Source: Christensenellaceae bacterium (GTDB lineage Bacteria > Bacillota > Clostridia > Christensenellales > Borkfalkiaceae). From it: 9,147 bases of DNA. Shown piece by piece: positions 1 through 7,117 of the stretch. The stretch is taken from contig CAOMHR010000056.1 of NCBI GenBank assembly GCA_948482865.1, positions 1 through 9,147 of the forward strand. Direction: 5' to 3'. The stretch's first letter is position 1, and every line of letters begins with the position of its first letter. The position numbers were made by a program, and so were the translations under genes. The notes beneath the pieces are model-generated. The model saw only the letters and a list, made by a program, of their open reading frames with translations, ran no database searches and had not been told where the DNA came from.

Positions 1-207
1 TACCGTATAATAATCAAAAGTTTTTTCATCCTTTTGCGGCGGCAGTTTGGTCATTGTGCGCTTCATTCCGTTTATAACGCAAAATGCGCGCAGGACGTCG
101 TTTTTCATGGTTCTCAATTTCAAAGTAACCCTGTCGCCCGCCTTGGGTTCGTAAGGAGTTTTATAACACTCTGTTTCATCGGCGAAAAGTGCCTTTCTGT
201 TAATCAT
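1..207 (-). CDS. GH13-family alpha-glucan hydrolase (alpha-amylase/neopullulanase type), N-terminal fragment
   Basis: The minus-strand frame is open from an ATG at 205-207 to the window edge, giving the first 69 residues, which begin MINRKALFADETECYKTPYE. The pattern of a short RKALF opening, a strand containing VTLKLRTMKNDV and then FDYYTV resembles the N-terminal beta-sandwich (CBM34-like) of neopullulanase and cyclomaltodextrinase type GH13 enzymes, which hydrolyse alpha-1,4/1,6 glucans and maltodextrins. No signal peptide is visible, so a cytoplasmic maltodextrin enzyme is likely. An AAGAGG ribosome binding site (215-220) lies 7 bp before the start, and a promoter lies just upstream, leaving a very short leader. 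The catalytic barrel is outside the window, so the family call rests on this N-terminal resemblance alone. It is transcribed divergently from the YitT pair. Confidence 0.68.
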   Translation of the reverse strand, partial: MINRKALFADETECYKTPYEPKAGDRVTLKLRTMKNDVLRAFCVINGMKRTMTKLPPQKDEKTFDYYTV

Positions 208-228
208 TTTAAAACCTCTTCAAATGTA

Positions 229-258
229 AGTATATCATATGTCAAAGCATAAAGTCAA
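229..258 (-). promoter_or_regulatory. Predicted sigma-A/sigma-70 promoter of the GH13 gene
   Basis: Read on the minus strand, TTGACT (253-258) is followed after 18 bp by TATACT (229-234), each one mismatch from consensus. The expected transcription start is about 222, leaving roughly 15 nt of leader that contains the AAGAGG ribosome binding site. A second TTGACA (242-247) lies too near the -10 to serve as its -35. Confidence 0.6.
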
Positions 259-344
259 TAGACGGCATTTAAAATAAGAGTAAGTTTAAGCACGTAAATT
301 CCGCTTTAAACGCCAAAAATCCCAAACATTGGCACGACTTTAAA

Positions 345-373
345 TTGACAATGAAAAAAGGTTATGCTATCAT
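345..373 (+). promoter_or_regulatory. Predicted sigma-A/sigma-70 promoter of the YitT pair
   Basis: A perfect TTGACA (345-350) is separated by exactly 17 bp from TATCAT (368-373). The longest reading frame of the first YitT gene would start on the TTG of this -35 box. Since a transcript would begin at about 380, those upstream codons cannot be translated from it, and the ATG at 402 becomes the natural start. Confidence 0.7.
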
Positions 374-401
374 TTTTTTATCAAGGACTAAAAGAGATTT
401 T

Positions 402-1541
402 ATGAACAAACAAAAAGAAAAAACAGCTGTTGCTCCCGCGGAAGACGGCGCAACGGGCATTGACGTAAAACCCGAAACGGCGGCGGCCGAAAACGCCGTA
501 CATAGCCGCGAAAGCGCGTTCGCCTCGGCTGTTTCCGCCGAAGCCGCGGAAATAGTTAAGTCGCAGGCGTCCGGCGACAAAGTGCTTACCCCCGCCCAAA
601 AGAAAAAACGTATGGCTTTAAGCTGGACGTTTATGTTTCTTGGCATTATTATGATGTCATGCAGCGTTTACTTCTTCCAGACGCCCAACGACTTTACAAT
701 GGGCGGAATTGCGGGTATTGCAATTATTCTCGAAAGTTTTTTAAAGCCGCTTGTACCCTTCTTTTCGCAGGGTGTGATTATGGCTATCATAAACGTGTTT
801 TTGCTTATTCTGGGACTTCTCATTCTCGGAAAACAATGCACGCTTAAAACCATAGTCTGCTCGCTCTTTTACACGGGTTTTATATGGCTGTTCGAATATC
901 TTGACATAATCGGACTGATAAACTCCGCCGCAGGCAGGATTGAAACGGTTGTCAACCCCGAAACGGGCGAATCGGTTACAAAGGCGCTGAGAACCCTTTC
1001 AAACCAACCCTTTCTGGAACTTGTTTACGCAATTATGCTTTTCGGCATAGGCGGCGCGCTGGTATTCAACAGCGGGGCGTCGTCGGGCGGAACGGACATA
1101 ATTGCGCTTATACTTAAAAAATACACCAAGCTGAACGTGGGCTTCGCGCTTATGCTTATCGACTTTATAGTCGTCTGCGTTACCTTCTACACTTTCAAAA
1201 GTATCGAAAGCGGACTGTTTTCGTTATTGGGCTTGTTCACGAAGTCCTTCCTGCTTGACGGCGTGATAGAGAGTATGGGAAAGACAAAATACATTACCAT
1301 AATCACGCAGCAGCCCGAACTTATCTCCGATTATATTTTAAAGGTAATAAACCACGGCTTCACTATGTACGACGCGGAAGGCGGATACTCGCACCAAAAG
1401 AAAAAGGTGCTTGTTACCGTTTGCAAGCGCAGTGAAGCAATAAGACTGAAAATAAAGATACACCAGGTAGACCCTTCCGCGTTTGTAATTATAACCGACG
1501 CCAACGAAATTCTGGGTAAGGGCTTCGGCGGAACGCTTTAA
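402..1541 (+). CDS. YitT family membrane protein (YitT membrane domain plus DUF2179) with a long N-terminal tail
   Basis: This 379-residue integral membrane protein belongs to the YitT family (membrane domain formerly DUF161, C-terminal DUF2179). The family is widespread in Bacillota and its transported substrate is not established. Residues 1-68 are a hydrophilic Ala/Glu-rich tail, probably disordered and absent from the paralogue downstream. Hydrophobic helices follow at about 73-91, 100-111, 122-143, 149-170, 203-222 and 247-263. The family signature GASSGGTDIIA lies at 225-235, and the soluble DUF2179 domain covers about 293-379 (MYDAEGGYSH at 322-331, VDPSAFVIITDANEI at 356-370). The start at 402 was chosen because a TTGACA/TATCAT promoter overlaps the longer frame; AAGAGA at 392-397 may be the ribosome binding site. 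The second YitT gene follows after 29 bp, so the two probably form an operon. Confidence 0.88.
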   Translation: MNKQKEKTAVAPAEDGATGIDVKPETAAAENAVHSRESAFASAVSAEAAEIVKSQASGDKVLTPAQKKKRMALSWTFMFLGIIMMSCSVYFFQTPNDFTMGGIAGIAIILESFLKPLVPFFSQGVIMAIINVFLLILGLLILGKQCTLKTIVCSLFYTGFIWLFEYLDIIGLINSAAGRIETVVNPETGESVTKALRTLSNQPFLELVYAIMLFGIGGALVFNSGASSGGTDIIALILKKYTKLNVGFALMLIDFIVVCVTFYTFKSIESGLFSLLGLFTKSFLLDGVIESMGKTKYITIITQQPELISDYILKVINHGFTMYDAEGGYSHQKKKVLVTVCKRSEAIRLKIKIHQVDPSAFVIITDANEILGKGFGGTL

Positions 1542-1570
1542 CGTAAAACACAATTCAACTGACAGGGAAA

Positions 1571-2506
1571 ATGAAAAAGAACAAGGCTGACAAGCCGCAG
1601 CTTACGAAAGCGGAGCGGCGAAAAAAAATACGCGACGGCGTGCTGTATTGGGTTATACTCAACGCGGGCGTGCTGCTGTTTGCCGTGGGCGTGCTGCTGT
1701 TTAAAAGCCCGAACAACTTTGCAACCGGCGGCGTAAGCGGCGTGTCTATAATTATCGCGAAATACACGAAAGGCACGTTTTTCACCCAGTCGGTTATAAA
1801 CTTTATTATCAACGGAATCCTGCTTGTAATAGGTTTTATATTCTTAGGCAAGGGCTGTACTTTTAAAACCGCTTACTGTTCCCTGCTGTACACGGTTGAA
1901 ATGTACGCAATGGAACAGATTTTCAACGCCACGGGCTTTCGCCTTGACGAAACCCATACCCTGACCGGCGACAAGTTTATGGAATTTGTGTACGCAATGC
2001 TGACGACGAGTCTGGGCGCGGCGGTTTTGTTTTACTGCAGGGCTTCGTCGGGCGGAACGGACATAATTGCGCTGATAGTAAAAAAATTCACAAAGACGAA
2101 TATCGGCGTCGCGCTGCTGGTTTCCGACTTTTTAATAGCGGCTTCCACATTTATAATCTTTGACGTGACCACAGGGCTGTTTTCAATACTCGGGCTGGTG
2201 TTCAAGTCTATATTCGTGGACTACGTAATAGACGGTATGGGCAGGTCGAAATTCGTAACGATAATAACTTCCCGCCCCGAAATTATTTCACATTATATTC
2301 TTGAAGGAATGCACCGCGGAGTAACTTCTTACAAGGCGGTGGGCGGATACACGGGCGAAGAAAAGACAATTATAATCACCGTGTGCAAGCGCAGGGAAGC
2401 GATTAAACTTAAAATTAAAATCAACCGCGCCGACCCTTCCGCTTTCGTAATTCTTACCAACTCAAACGAAATTATCGGCAAAGGCTTCCGCAACTCGCTC
2501 AACTGA
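1571..2506 (+). CDS. YitT family membrane protein (YitT membrane domain plus DUF2179), second paralogue
   Basis: A 311-residue paralogue of the preceding gene, near the usual family length. A short basic N-terminus (to about 22) leads into hydrophobic helices at about 26-45, 54-64, 74-93, 100-118, 136-155 and 178-197. The signature RASSGGTDIIA is at 157-167 and DUF2179 at about 224-311, with AVGGYTGEEK (256-265) and ADPSAFVILTNSNEI (287-301). Both copies keep the core motifs, so both are probably functional; they could assemble together, but this is inference. The ribosome binding site is a modest AGGGA (1564-1568) close to the ATG, which fits translation from an upstream cotranscript. A strong hairpin terminator follows 16 bp after the stop. 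Substrate and physiological role are unknown; only the family is secure. Confidence 0.9.
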   Translation: MKKNKADKPQLTKAERRKKIRDGVLYWVILNAGVLLFAVGVLLFKSPNNFATGGVSGVSIIIAKYTKGTFFTQSVINFIINGILLVIGFIFLGKGCTFKTAYCSLLYTVEMYAMEQIFNATGFRLDETHTLTGDKFMEFVYAMLTTSLGAAVLFYCRASSGGTDIIALIVKKFTKTNIGVALLVSDFLIAASTFIIFDVTTGLFSILGLVFKSIFVDYVIDGMGRSKFVTIITSRPEIISHYILEGMHRGVTSYKAVGGYTGEEKTIIITVCKRREAIKLKIKINRADPSAFVILTNSNEIIGKGFRNSLN

Positions 2507-2522
2507 ACTTCAAACACAAAAA

Positions 2523-2550
2523 CCGCCCCGCGCCTTACGGCGCGGGGCGG
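2523..2550. terminator. Bidirectional hairpin terminator between convergent genes
   Basis: A perfect inverted repeat has arms CCGCCCCGCGCC (2523-2534) and GGCGCGGGGCGG (2539-2550) around the loop TTAC, which reads GTAA (a GNRA tetraloop) on the minus strand. It lies between the stop of the second YitT gene (2506, plus) and the stop of the aldolase (2568, minus). The plus side continues TATTATTAT rather than an uninterrupted T run, but the 12-bp GC-rich stem makes termination in both directions plausible. Confidence 0.85.
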
Positions 2551-2567
2551 TATTATTATATAATAAG

Positions 2568-3182
2568 TTATTTAACCAAAGCTACTGCCAGGCGGGTCTT
2601 CTGCTCTATTTCTTCGGGCGTGCCGCTCATCATCCAGCTTCCGCCGCAAGCGATAATTTTGTCGTAGGCGAGATATTCCAGAATATTATCCGCCGAAATT
2701 CCGCCCGTGGGCATAATCTGCAAATAGGGGAAAGCCGCGCATATCGCTTTAATGGTTTTAAGTCCGCCGTAGTTTGACGCGGGAAAAAATTTCAAAACGG
2801 TTAAGCCCTTGGCAATTGCCGCCATAGCTTCGGTAGGGGTAACTATTCCGGGCAGATACAGCATACCGTGCTTTTTGCAGCAGTCTGCAACTTCTTCCGA
2901 AAAGCCGGGAGATACAATAAATTTAGAACCCGCGGCAATAGCCTTTTCGCACTGCTCTTTGTTTATTACCGTTCCCGCGCCGACAAGCATATCGGGGAAT
3001 TTTTTAACGGTGAGAGCAATCGCTTCAGCCGCGCAGGGCGTTCTGAACGTAATTTCCGCGCAGGGCAGTCCGCCGTCTACAAGCGCCTGCATTTTGGGCA
3101 GGGTTTCTTCTATGGAATTAAGCACCACCACGGGCACTATTTTTGTCTGTTTGATTTTTTCAATCATCTGTTGTTCTGTCAT
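2568..3182 (-). CDS. eda: 2-dehydro-3-deoxy-phosphogluconate (KDPG/KHG) aldolase
   Basis: A cytoplasmic class I aldolase of 204 residues, typical for the family. It cleaves 2-keto-3-deoxy-6-phosphogluconate to pyruvate and glyceraldehyde-3-phosphate; related members act on 4-hydroxy-2-oxoglutarate. The catalytic set of Eda is complete: Glu43 in AEITFRT, Arg47, Thr71 in GAGTV, the Schiff-base lysine Lys131 in LKFFPA, and the phosphate-binding PTGGI (158-162), at about the same positions as in the E. coli enzyme minus two. GGAGGT (3188-3193) lies 5 bp before the ATG, and a near-consensus promoter lies upstream. The next gene upstream on the same strand is a secreted pectin methylesterase, so the likely role is the last step of galacturonate breakdown from pectin. 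No KDG kinase or Entner-Doudoroff dehydratase is in the window to confirm this. Confidence 0.95.
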   Translation of the reverse strand: MTEQQMIEKIKQTKIVPVVVLNSIEETLPKMQALVDGGLPCAEITFRTPCAAEAIALTVKKFPDMLVGAGTVINKEQCEKAIAAGSKFIVSPGFSEEVADCCKKHGMLYLPGIVTPTEAMAAIAKGLTVLKFFPASNYGGLKTIKAICAAFPYLQIMPTGGISADNILEYLAYDKIIACGGSWMMSGTPEEIEQKTRLAVALVK

Positions 3183-3215
3183 ATATTACCTCCGCAAATT
3201 TATTTCAACAAACAG

Positions 3216-3244
3216 ATTATATCACTCTTTTTATTCTATTGCAA
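3216..3244 (-). promoter_or_regulatory. Predicted sigma-A/sigma-70 promoter of the KDPG aldolase
   Basis: On the minus strand TTGCAA (3239-3244) is followed after exactly 17 bp by a perfect TATAAT (3216-3221). The expected start is about 3209, giving a leader of some 27 nt that contains the GGAGGT ribosome binding site. With the hairpin at 3273-3294 lying upstream, the aldolase can be transcribed independently of the pectinesterase. Confidence 0.75.
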
Positions 3245-3272
3245 CAACGTAAACAAATTTTTTAATGATAAA

Positions 3273-3294
3273 CGGCGGAGCTTACGCCCCGCCG
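3273..3294 (-). terminator. Probable terminator of the pectinesterase gene
   Basis: A hairpin with 6-bp outer arms CGGCGG (3273-3278) and CCGCCG (3289-3294), one mismatch, two inner pairs and loop TTAC, the same loop as the 2523-2550 terminator. It sits 24 bp after the pectinesterase stop. The clean T6 run is on the plus side (3296-3301), whereas the minus-strand exit reads TTTATCATT, so minus-strand termination may be partial and allow some read-through into the aldolase gene. Confidence 0.65.
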
Positions 3295-3318
3295 CTTTTT
3301 TATGTTTGGTAATAAATT

Positions 3319-6300
3319 TTAAGAAATTGTTACCGTCATTGTCGAAGGATAGCCGCTGCCAAGGGTAACAACCGCATACGTTTGATCGCCTATCGTTTCA
3401 ATACTGATTTCAGCAGTAGGTAAATACTGGTCACCTGCCGCAGCGGTGAAACTTACGGAAATCTGTTCTTTAGTCGTGCCTGCGTTCACCTTGAATTTGA
3501 TTTTAACGCCTGCGTTCACCTGAACGTCGTTAACGTTAGGTCTGGGTGCAAATTTTGCGCCGCTAGCCGTTGCGTCCACTATTATACCGCGGTAAGTACT
3601 CTCGCTGCCTTGCAATTGTCCGGTAGTAAATTCGTACAGGTTAACCGTGCCGCCCGTAGTAAGGTCGTAATCATTCTGCGATTCCCATTGGGCAACGAGC
3701 GTAAACGCTTCGGTAACATTTTCGGTAAAAGTATAGTCTACACCGTTAACCTGCCAACCTAAGAACTTGTAACCGTCGCGTACAGGGTCTGCGGGTTTTC
3801 CCAAAGGCAAACCGACCACCGCTTCCAGCGTGCCGTTTGCGGTTGTTCCGTCGTTATAGTCAACAGTAACGTTTACCGTCTGCGAATCTTCGGGCGTTTT
3901 GGTTAAGTCGATAGATATACCGCCAAGATAGGTACCGTAAACACCCGTAGCCGCAACAAATTTAATAGTAGCTTTGCCGTTCTTGTAAGTAATAATGTAG
4001 TCGTTTTCAGGCAACTCGTATCCCGCTACAAGCGAAACTTCGCCTACAATGTTAACGGTAATTACAGTGTCGGTTCCGATTTTTACACCGTTCCCGGGTT
4101 TTGCAGTTTCAAATATTGCCGAACCCGACCAGACAAGTGTATCAGCGTATTTTGAATTGATATCCTCAATGCAGCTACCGTTGGTAAAAGTCGCGTCTTT
4201 TAAATCAACGCTAACCTTGGTTTTTTGAATTTCGATGTAAACGGTACCGTCTGCCGAAACTGCGGGATAAGTGTATTCAGTAGTGCATTCTTCATTCGAA
4301 TAAACACCAACTATACCGTAATCCTTGTATTTTTCGTTCTCCGTAAATAACGCCTTAATTTGTTCAAGCAATACCGCCTTTCCGTCTGCAACCGCGAAGC
4401 TACCAAGCGCTTCACCGCCTTTTATAACGACGGTTACGTTATGTGTTTCAGTGCCGGGTGTTACCGGAATCCAAGTAGCGCTATAAGTTACCTTGCCGTT
4501 TATTGTGCCGAAAATCTTCGTGTAATCGCTGTAATTCGCAGCCTGTTCAGCCGTAAGATAGGTCATACCCGCAATCGACTGGTTAACCGCGCCGTCGCCC
4601 GTGTTGTTGTATTCAACAAACTTTACGGTCGGGTCGGTGGGTTCTGCTCCGCTCATTGCCGTGTATCTCGTACCTTTTGCAGAGCTGTAAGGAGTGGTTG
4701 AAATATGTCCCGCGAAGTCGCAGTTTACATATGCGACAGCCGCGTATTTGCCCCAGGTTCTGCCCAGCGAAGTGTCCTTTTTAGCGATTACCGCTTCGGG
4801 AGCGATGAAGTTACAGCCGTCGAATATCGCGCCGTACTGTACCCAGTCGTTATCGCCCTTGTTGTTGCCCTTGAACGCTGTGACGTATCCGCCGTCGACA
4901 ATACTTTCTATTGTACAGTCTTTGAAATAAGTGGTGTTGTTAGTACCGAATATGAAGTCCGTTCTGCCGCAGATGTAGGTGTTCTGAATCAACTGTCTGC
5001 CGGTGAAAAGTTCAATCGTATCCTGATAACCGAGCAAACGGCAATTGTCAATTACAACTTTATCCGCCTGGATAAGCGCCGCAAGCGCACGGTGTTCCGC
5101 ATAGCCGGGACCGAATGCTTCGTCAAAGTGTTCGGTTGAGTTATACCAGTTTGAAATGGTCACGCCTTCGATAACGAAACCTACGGCTTTTTCACGTACG
5201 TTTAACGTCGCGGTCGAGTCGGTGATGTGAACAAATCCGCTTTCGTCCGCAATGCCTACGAGCGAATCCCATTCTATAACCGTCTTTTCGGGATGCGTGT
5301 TGTCTGCGCCCTTAATGGTAAGGTTGGGAATGTTTATTTCAATTCTTTCCTTGTAAAGTCCTTCGGAAAGGTTGATTGTCTTTTTAACGTTTTGTTCAAG
5401 GTTCAGAGCGTTAAGGAAGTCAAGCGACTGCTGAATGGTCTTGAACTGATATGCGCCGTTTTCGAGTACGCCGACTTTTTCGTCTGCAAGCGCAGCGTTT
5501 ACGTTTACGGTAATATCCTTGTTCGTCGCAATGCTTGCCGCCGTGTAATTTGCCACGTAAACGTCAAACGTCGCAAATATTTCGGGATTGTCTGTCCAAA
5601 CGACTTTTACGGTCTGCTTGCCTGCCTGCCCCGCAACAAAGCCCGTTACTTCATAACCTTCGGTTACGATGACTTTCTGCTTGCCTTCGTCAAGCACGGT
5701 TTTAACGGTAAGTCCGTTAAGGTTCAACGCTTCGTCCTTGAAGTAGAACTGTTTAACGGTTACGTTTACATACTGTCCGTTACCCGCAGAAGTATTGCCG
5801 GACTGAATTATCTTGTTAAAGCCGAGTTCGATAGCTTCTACGTAGTAAACGACAACATTGTATTCATCTTTGAAAGTTTTACCGTCTACGGTGTAACTTA
5901 CTTTAATGGTATACGTTCCCGCAACGTTTGCGTTAAATGCAGAAGAGTCGATAACAAGCCCTTCCGCGTTCAAATCCAACGGTTCGGTAATACCGGTTAT
6001 TTCACGGACAATTTCAAGCTGCAATTTACTCGAATCGAAAGTTTCGCCCTTGACGTATCTGTCTTTACCCTTGTTTATAATCTGAATGTTTTCAACAGGC
6101 GTTTCTTCAACTACCGTTTCAAATTTTGCGTAATACAGGTCCGTAGTGCCTACGCCCGGCTGATTCCCGCGCGTAATTTTATAAACGCCAGCTGTTTCGC
6201 AATCTATCGTTATTGCGTATATATCGCCGCAATAGTAGCTTATTACCTGAGTATTGCCGTCGGGTTTAGTAAGCAGAATGGTCTGCCTGTCTTTCTTTGT

Positions 6301-6975
6301 TTTGCCACCCGAGCCGTTATCTACGTAAATCGTAAGTTTGCCGGGAGCAATTGCTTTTACCGATATGCCCCTGTCGGTGCCGTTATACTGTACGGACTTG
6401 GTTGCGTTGAAATCGGTTACAACGGGGTCTGAAGTGCTGTCGCCTTCGCCGTTGTTCCAATCGTATACGCTATAATTCAAGCGCGAACGCAGACGTACGG
6501 TAGTTCCGGGTAAAACGGTGAATATGCCGCTGGCGTATCCTTGCGCGTATGTATCGGCTTCTAATTTGTCGGGAATAAATTCGTAAGTCGCAAACTTAGC
6601 GCCGCAGTCCGTACATTTGTTGTCAGTACCGAACTTATGCGCGCCAACACTGCCGTGTTCGTCGCAGCCGTCGTATTTACAAGCGTGATAATGGTTGTTA
6701 TAATCGAATAACCATTTGCTTTCAAAGTCGTGTCTTACGTAACCGCATTCGTTGCAATCGTCGTCCGCATCATTGTCGTACACATGCGGAGCGTAGTCCT
6801 TCTTCTCGTCGTGTCCGCAGGTTGCGGAGTACCAGTGACCGCTGTCGTCGCTTTTCCATTCGTCAGAGAACGTGTGCGTATGCTTTTTACAGCCTACGGC
6901 AACAGCACAGCTCACCGCCGCCGCGCTCATCGTAAAAATAGCGAGCGCTTTTACAAGTTTTTGTCCTTTTTTCAT
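3319..6975 (-). CDS. Multidomain secreted lipoprotein with a pectin methylesterase (CE8) domain
   Basis: A 1218-residue surface protein that should remove methyl esters from pectin. A lipoprotein signal peptide ends at AVGC with the lipidated cysteine at 29. Residues 32-128 hold two Cys/His-rich repeats, each ending CxxCG (74-77, 121-124). About 131-285 is a beta-rich, probably carbohydrate-binding domain, and 290-480 looks like two Ig-like modules. The CE8 right-handed beta-helix spans about 487-835, with YQDTI (Gln651, Asp652), DFIFG (Asp673) and LGRTW (Arg739, Trp741). An InlB-B/Listeria-Bacteroides type repeat (1040-1098, DGYKFLGW) lies between further beta-rich modules that may bind polysaccharide. 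Position 629, where characterised esterases have the first oxyanion-hole Gln, is Arg. The start at 6975 was chosen over an in-frame ATG at 6993 because GGAGG directly precedes it. Activity is inferred from the motifs. Confidence 0.9.
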   Translation of the reverse strand: MKKGQKLVKALAIFTMSAAAVSCAVAVGCKKHTHTFSDEWKSDDSGHWYSATCGHDEKKDYAPHVYDNDADDDCNECGYVRHDFESKWLFDYNNHYHACKYDGCDEHGSVGAHKFGTDNKCTDCGAKFATYEFIPDKLEADTYAQGYASGIFTVLPGTTVRLRSRLNYSVYDWNNGEGDSTSDPVVTDFNATKSVQYNGTDRGISVKAIAPGKLTIYVDNGSGGKTKKDRQTILLTKPDGNTQVISYYCGDIYAITIDCETAGVYKITRGNQPGVGTTDLYYAKFETVVEETPVENIQIINKGKDRYVKGETFDSSKLQLEIVREITGITEPLDLNAEGLVIDSSAFNANVAGTYTIKVSYTVDGKTFKDEYNVVVYYVEAIELGFNKIIQSGNTSAGNGQYVNVTVKQFYFKDEALNLNGLTVKTVLDEGKQKVIVTEGYEVTGFVAGQAGKQTVKVVWTDNPEIFATFDVYVANYTAASIATNKDITVNVNAALADEKVGVLENGAYQFKTIQQSLDFLNALNLEQNVKKTINLSEGLYKERIEINIPNLTIKGADNTHPEKTVIEWDSLVGIADESGFVHITDSTATLNVREKAVGFVIEGVTISNWYNSTEHFDEAFGPGYAEHRALAALIQADKVVIDNCRLLGYQDTIELFTGRQLIQNTYICGRTDFIFGTNNTTYFKDCTIESIVDGGYVTAFKGNNKGDNDWVQYGAIFDGCNFIAPEAVIAKKDTSLGRTWGKYAAVAYVNCDFAGHISTTPYSSAKGTRYTAMSGAEPTDPTVKFVEYNNTGDGAVNQSIAGMTYLTAEQAANYSDYTKIFGTINGKVTYSATWIPVTPGTETHNVTVVIKGGEALGSFAVADGKAVLLEQIKALFTENEKYKDYGIVGVYSNEECTTEYTYPAVSADGTVYIEIQKTKVSVDLKDATFTNGSCIEDINSKYADTLVWSGSAIFETAKPGNGVKIGTDTVITVNIVGEVSLVAGYELPENDYIITYKNGKATIKFVAATGVYGTYLGGISIDLTKTPEDSQTVNVTVDYNDGTTANGTLEAVVGLPLGKPADPVRDGYKFLGWQVNGVDYTFTENVTEAFTLVAQWESQNDYDLTTGGTVNLYEFTTGQLQGSESTYRGIIVDATASGAKFAPRPNVNDVQVNAGVKIKFKVNAGTTKEQISVSFTAAAGDQYLPTAEISIETIGDQTYAVVTLGSGYPSTMTVTIS

Positions 6976-6979
6976 TTTT

Positions 6980-6984
6980 CCTCC
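6980..6984 (-). promoter_or_regulatory. Ribosome binding site that fixes the pectinesterase start
   Basis: GGAGG on the minus strand lies 4 bp before the ATG at 6973-6975, whose product begins MKKGQKLVKALAIF, a normal signal-peptide n-region and core. The alternative in-frame ATG at 6991-6993 would place this sequence inside the coding region as Gly-Gly and weaken the signal peptide start, so it was rejected. Confidence 0.8.
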
Positions 6985-7035
6985 AGGGAACATTAAAATT
7001 TTAAATTTATTAAAACATAATTAATATTATGGCTT

Positions 7036-7086
7036 AACCTTTCATCTTCCGCCTTGGCGGGCAAAATTTTTTTACTGTTAAAGGTT
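7036..7086 (-). other. Nested stem-loop in the pectinesterase leader
   Basis: AACCTTT (7036-7042) and AAAGGTT (7080-7086) can pair and enclose a GC hairpin CCGCC/GGCGG (7049-7053 and 7056-7060). The structure lies 61 bp upstream of the pectinesterase start, in what would be its 5' leader if transcription begins farther upstream. No known riboswitch consensus was recognised. A leader regulator is possible but unproven; part of this could also contain the promoter, for which no strong -35/-10 pair was found. Confidence 0.4.
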
Positions 7087-7090
7087 TTTT

Positions 7091-7114
7091 AGTGTGCGTT
7101 GTGCAACGCACACT
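7091..7114. repeat. Inverted repeat 1 upstream of pectinesterase
   Basis: Arms AGTGTGCGTTG (7091-7101) and CAACGCACACT (7104-7114) form an 11-bp perfect inverted repeat with only 2 nt between them. It is followed after 3 bp by a second palindrome. On the plus strand a T6 run precedes it rather than follows it. It could be an operator, an RNA hairpin or a remnant of a small mobile repeat. Confidence 0.6.
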
Positions 7115-7117
7115 AAT

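Noticed and set aside
34..252. Plus-strand frame of 72 codons at the left edge
   Set aside because: It is antisense to the GH13 N-terminus, which has a good ribosome binding site, promoter and family resemblance.
2523..2550. Perfect GC-rich dyad considered as an operator or origin element
   Set aside because: Its position between two convergent stops and its tetraloop geometry fit a shared terminator much better.
2868..3368. Plus-strand frame of 166 codons opposite the KDPG aldolase
   Set aside because: It is antisense to a gene with a complete catalytic set and crosses that gene's promoter; its low-complexity aromatic/basic composition is that of a shadow.
3478..3521. Two copies of a 14-bp direct repeat GCCTGCGTTCACCT, 30 bp apart
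   Set aside because: They are in frame and both encode a VNAG-type strand in the C-terminal domain of the pectinesterase; local codon reuse or a short internal duplication explains them.
5227..6432. A 401-codon plus-strand open frame
   Set aside because: It lies wholly antisense to the pectinesterase, has no recognisable domain and an odd Cys/Arg/Tyr/Phe-rich composition typical of a shadow frame, and no ribosome binding site was evident.
6976..6993. Six-residue upstream extension of the pectinesterase starting at the ATG at 6993
   Set aside because: The GGAGG ribosome binding site would then be inside the coding region, and the signal peptide begins naturally at the ATG at 6975.
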